A program made the position numbers and the translations under genes. From assembly GCF_003001815.1 (NCBI RefSeq), contig NZ_PVMZ01000004.1:372001-436000 (forward strand): a stretch of 64,000 nt of DNA. Direction: 5' to 3'. The stretch is from Actinoplanes italicus. GTDB taxonomy: Bacteria > Actinomycetota > Actinomycetes > Mycobacteriales > Micromonosporaceae. This document shows positions 61,181 through 64,000 of this stretch, piece by piece (positions within the stretch are counted from its first letter, which is position 1; each line of letters begins with the position of its first letter). Below the pieces are notes generated by a model that did not search any database, was not told where the DNA came from, and saw only the letters and a program-made list of their open reading frames with translations.

Positions 61181-62119
61181 GGCAGGGCCCAGTGGAGCCC
61201 CGCCGACGACCCGCGCGACCTGATCGCCTTCGGCCGCACCGCCGAAGAACTCGGATTCTCCTCGCTGTTCGTCAACAATTCCCTGATCAGCCCCCGCATC
61301 GAGGCTCTGACGATGCTCGCGGCGCTGGCCTCCACGACGACCACGGCGACCTTGGGTACGGGTGCGCTGCTCCCGTTCCTGCGCCGTCCCCTGCAGGCGG
61401 CGCAGGCGCTGGCGTCGATCGACCTGCTCTCCGGTGGCCGCTTGGCCGTGGCGGTCGGCGCCGGCTTCCCGGGCCGCTTCGGGCGGCCGTTCTACGCCCT
61501 GTCCGAGGTTGCGTGGCCCCGGCGTTTCGCCCGGCTGGACGAGACCGTCGCCCTGTGGCGCGCGGTGCGGACCGGCGCCACGAGCTTCGACGGCGAGTTC
61601 TTCCGGCACGACGATCTCCCGCCGGCGACACGTCCGTTCCGGGAGGGAGGGCCGCCGATCTGGCTCGGTGGCGCCACCCCGGCGGCGCTGGTCCGTGCCG
61701 GTCGCCGGTACGACGGATGGCTGCCGTATCCGCCGGATCCGGCCGACTATGCCTCCAGGCTGCTCCGGGCCTCCGGGCTGCTCCGGATCCACGAGACCGC
61801 GTCCGCTGCCGGCCGCGATGCCGGGGCGATCACACCGGCCATGTTCGTGACGGTTCTGATCGACGAGGACCCGGGAAGCGCTTTCACGGAGATGGAGAAA
61901 TTCGCCACCAGGACGTACGGCATGCCGCTCGGCGAACTCGGCAAGGTCCAGGCTGTCGTGACCGGCACGCCGGCACACATCGGCGCTACCCTGACCCGCT
62001 ACATCGACGCGGGCGCCCGCCACGTCGTCATCCGTCCCGCAGCACTCGGCCTGCACTCCCAGCGGGAACAACTGGAGCGAGCCGCGGACCTCATCCCTAC
62101 CTGGACGAACCGGGCCTGA
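61165..62119 (+). pseudogene. Luciferase-like monooxygenase (LLM), 5'-damaged
   Basis: The body is clear from PADDPRDLIAFGRTAEELGF through LSGGRLAVAVGAGFPGRF to the end, an F420- or FMN-dependent LLM. The frame has a stop just upstream of QWSPADD and no good start. ATG 61165 begins MKLSHRQGP in another frame and would need a shift near 61185. Internal ATG 61313 could give a 268-residue product missing the first strand. It is probably inactive, unless the frameshift is a sequence error. Confidence 0.65.
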
Positions 62120-62184
62120 CGCGATCGATAACAGTTTTTTCGAAAAGACTTTTCCCGGAACCGCTTCGATGAGGGCCGGGTTTA

Positions 62185-62196
62185 GGTTCCGGAACC
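62185..62196. repeat. GGTTCCGGAACC palindrome upstream of the discoidin gene
   Basis: A perfect 12-bp palindrome. A partial copy (CCCGGAACCG) lies at about 62154-62163. It could be a second operator or part of a terminator for the luciferase-like gene. Confidence 0.35.
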
Positions 62197-62215
62197 GCCA
62201 TTTGTTGCCGTCATA

Positions 62216-62243
62216 TTGACGAGCCAAGACCACGAAGTAACAA
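62216..62243 (+). promoter_or_regulatory. Promoter candidate for the discoidin/beta-helix gene
   Basis: TTGACG (62216-62221) and TAACAA (62238-62243) are separated by 16 bases. A LacI-type operator overlaps the expected transcription start just downstream. Confidence 0.45.
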
Positions 62244-62250
62244 TTCGACG

Positions 62251-62262
62251 GAGAGCGCTCTC
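62251..62262 (+). promoter_or_regulatory. LacI-family operator GAGAGCGCTCTC
   Basis: A perfect 12-bp palindrome with the CG centre typical of LacI-family sites upstream of actinobacterial glycosidase genes. It lies eight bases after the -10 candidate and 80 bases before ATG 62342. Confidence 0.7.
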
Positions 62263-62341
62263 ATTTCCGCGCTGCACTGTCACCCTCGCCCTGTCGCACG
62301 TCTGCCCCGGACGTGCGGCTACCCGTCCGATTGGCAGGAAC

Positions 62342-64000
62342 ATGACACCCCCGACATCGACTTCCCCGCGCCGGAGGCTCCGGAGCCATGGGCGGGTCGT
62401 GCTGAGCGTCGGCCTCGCCGCGGCCCTCGGCATCACCGTCGCCTCGTACGCCGGCACCGCCAGCGCCGCCGACACCCTGCTGTCGCAGGGCAAGCCGGCC
62501 ACCGCCTCGTCCATCGAGAACGCCGGCACCCCGGCGTCCGCCGCGGTCGACGGCAACACCGGCACGCGCTGGTCCAGCACGTTCGCCGACCCGCAGTGGC
62601 TGCAGGTCGACCTGGGCAGCGCTCAGCCGATCAGCCAGGTGGTGCTGAACTGGGAGGCCGCGTACGCCTCCGCCTTCACCATCCAGACCTCCACGAACGG
62701 CACCAGCTGGACGAACATCAGCCCGGTCACCGCGGGCCAGGCCGGGGTGCAGACGCTGAACGTCACCGGCAACGGCCGGTACGTACGGATGAACGGCACC
62801 ACCCGGGCCACCCCGTACGGCTACTCGCTCTGGGAGTTCCAGGTCTTCGGTGGCGGGACGAACCCGTCGCCGTCGCCCAGCGGCCCCAGCCTGCCGACCT
62901 CCGACCGGCCGGACTTCGGCCCGAACGTTCGGATCTTCGAGCCGGGCACCGCGGCGGCGACCATCCAGTCGGCGGTGGACACGGCGTTCAACGCGCAGCT
63001 GCGCAGCCCGACCGCGCAGTTCGGATCGCAGCGCCACGTGTTCCTGTTCAAGCCCGGCACGTACGGCCGGGTGTGGGCGAACGTCGGTTTCTACACCACG
63101 GTCGCCGGACTCGGCCAGAACCCCGACGACGTGACGATCAACGGCGCCGTGAACGTCGACTCCGGCTGGAACTACGGCGACGAGAAGAACGCGACGCAGA
63201 ACTTCTGGCGCAGCATGGAGAACCTGTCGATCGTGCCCGAGGGCGGCACCAACCGGTGGGCCGTCTCCCAGGCCGCCCCGATGCGCCGCGTGCACATCAA
63301 GGGCAACCTGACCCTGGCCCCGTCGAACCAGGACAACGGGCAGGGCTACTCCAGCGGTGGCTACCTGGCCGACTCCGTCGTCGACGGTGTCGTCTCGTCC
63401 GGCTCCCAGCAGCAGTGGTACACCCGTGACAGCCGGATCTCGCGCTGGGACGGCGGCGTCTGGAACATGGTCTACTCCGGCGTCCAGGGCGCCCCGGCCA
63501 ACGCGTTCCCGAACCCGCCGCACACCACGCTGGGCACCACGCCGGTCACGCGGGAGAAGCCGTACCTGTACGTCGACGGCTCCGGCAACTACCGCGTCTT
63601 CGTCCCCGCTCTGCGGCGCAACTCCGCCGGCGCCAACTGGCCGAACACCGCCGGCAGCTCGATCCCGATGCGCGAGTTCTATGTCGCCAAGCCCGGTGAC
63701 AGCGCCGCCCGGATCAACCAGGCTCTCGCGCAGGGCCTGAACCTGTTCTTCACCCCGGGCACTTACACTCTCAACGACACCATCCGGGTCACCCGCGCCA
63801 ACACCGTGGTGACCGGCATCGGCTTCCCGACCCTGATCCCGTCCGGCGGGGTCGAGGCGCTGAACGTCGCCGACGTCGACGGTGTCAAGGTCAGCGGCCT
63901 CACCTTCGACGCCGGTACGACCAACAGCCCGACCCTGATGAGCGTCGGCCGGGCCGGTGTCCACACCGACCACGCCGCGAACCCGATCAGCCTGCAGGAC
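62342..64000 (+). CDS. Secreted discoidin (F5/8C) / beta-helix glycosidase-like protein, partial
   Basis: 553 codons to the window edge from ATG 62342, behind GCAGGAAC. A signal peptide ends near ASAADTLL. Residues ~43-165 are a discoidin domain (PASAAVDGNTGTRWSSTFAD, WLQVDLGSAQPISQVVLNW), then a Pro/Ser linker and a long right-handed beta-helix of pectate-lyase type (AATIQSAVDTAFNAQ, VFLFKPGTYGRVWANVGFY). It is an extracellular carbohydrate-binding enzyme; GH87-like activity is one possibility, not shown. The LacI-type box upstream supports sugar control. Confidence 0.78.
   Translation, partial: MTPPTSTSPRRRLRSHGRVVLSVGLAAALGITVASYAGTASAADTLLSQGKPATASSIENAGTPASAAVDGNTGTRWSSTFADPQWLQVDLGSAQPISQVVLNWEAAYASAFTIQTSTNGTSWTNISPVTAGQAGVQTLNVTGNGRYVRMNGTTRATPYGYSLWEFQVFGGGTNPSPSPSGPSLPTSDRPDFGPNVRIFEPGTAAATIQSAVDTAFNAQLRSPTAQFGSQRHVFLFKPGTYGRVWANVGFYTTVAGLGQNPDDVTINGAVNVDSGWNYGDEKNATQNFWRSMENLSIVPEGGTNRWAVSQAAPMRRVHIKGNLTLAPSNQDNGQGYSSGGYLADSVVDGVVSSGSQQQWYTRDSRISRWDGGVWNMVYSGVQGAPANAFPNPPHTTLGTTPVTREKPYLYVDGSGNYRVFVPALRRNSAGANWPNTAGSSIPMREFYVAKPGDSAARINQALAQGLNLFFTPGTYTLNDTIRVTRANTVVTGIGFPTLIPSGGVEALNVADVDGVKVSGLTFDAGTTNSPTLMSVGRAGVHTDHAANPISLQD

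Overview
The window is GC-rich (roughly 70 percent by eye), uses many GTG starts and 4-base ATGA/GTGA gene overlaps, and carries gene families typical of filamentous actinobacteria: BTAD and NB-ARC/TPR regulators, a Tad/Flp pilus, CBM2 and discoidin secreted proteins, and a class III lanthipeptide locus. I infer an Actinomycetota chromosome, most likely Micromonosporaceae (Actinoplanes-like). No single marker proves the genus. I saw no insertion sequence, tRNA, rRNA or CRISPR array.

Layout. 1-2.3 kb: a partial cupin gene, an APC permease and a 44-residue membrane peptide form a minus-strand mini-operon, next to a TrmB/LuxR regulator with a direct-repeat operator. 3.3-6.1 kb: a membrane protein, an HD protein and a low-GC anchored coiled-coil protein. 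6.2-18 kb: a GPH-type transporter diverges from a BTAD-ATPase regulator coupled to an aminotransferase. Two paralogous alpha/beta hydrolases then flank a retinol-saturase-like protein fused to its own ferredoxin reductase and ferredoxin. 18-27.3 kb: a complete-looking Tad/Flp operon (flp, tadE, tadG, cpaB, cpaE, cpaF, tadB, tadC), with a receiver protein at the upstream end and a histidine kinase at the downstream end. The 59-residue Flp pilin is followed by a perfect hairpin. 27.5-32.3 kb: secreted proteins (a PQQ-type sugar dehydrogenase with CBM2 and two small cysteine-containing exported proteins), a membrane XRE regulator with a ricin-like outer domain, and gene remnants.

32.3-44.9 kb is the main discovery candidate. 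It is a ram-like operon read on the minus strand: radical SAM enzyme, class III lanthionine synthetase LanKC, a 31-residue precursor peptide, two ABC half-transporters, a sensor kinase and a NarL-type regulator, with an NB-ARC/TPR regulator upstream. The precursor has the leader helix motif ILNLQ and a labionin-type S-x2-T-x3-C core. The radical SAM enzyme implies a second modification chemistry on the same peptide. The precursor has a near-perfect ribosome binding site and a 14-bp hairpin directly after its stop, which should favour peptide over transporter synthesis. The second transporter runs in frame into a 169-residue extra domain that has its own internal start site.

45-64 kb: a secreted trefoil-like protein, two GNAT acetyltransferases, and a 1255-residue putative defence protein (nuclease, NACHT ATPase, pentapeptide repeats and beta-propeller-like tail) in lower-GC DNA. 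Next come a decayed esterase gene, a PadR pair and an ankyrin protein. A GH9 glycosidase follows under a CebR-type box, then a secreted M28 peptidase and a MarR-controlled flavin monooxygenase operon. A divergent gene pair has lost both 5' ends in one deletion. The window ends in a secreted discoidin/beta-helix protein under a LacI-type operator.
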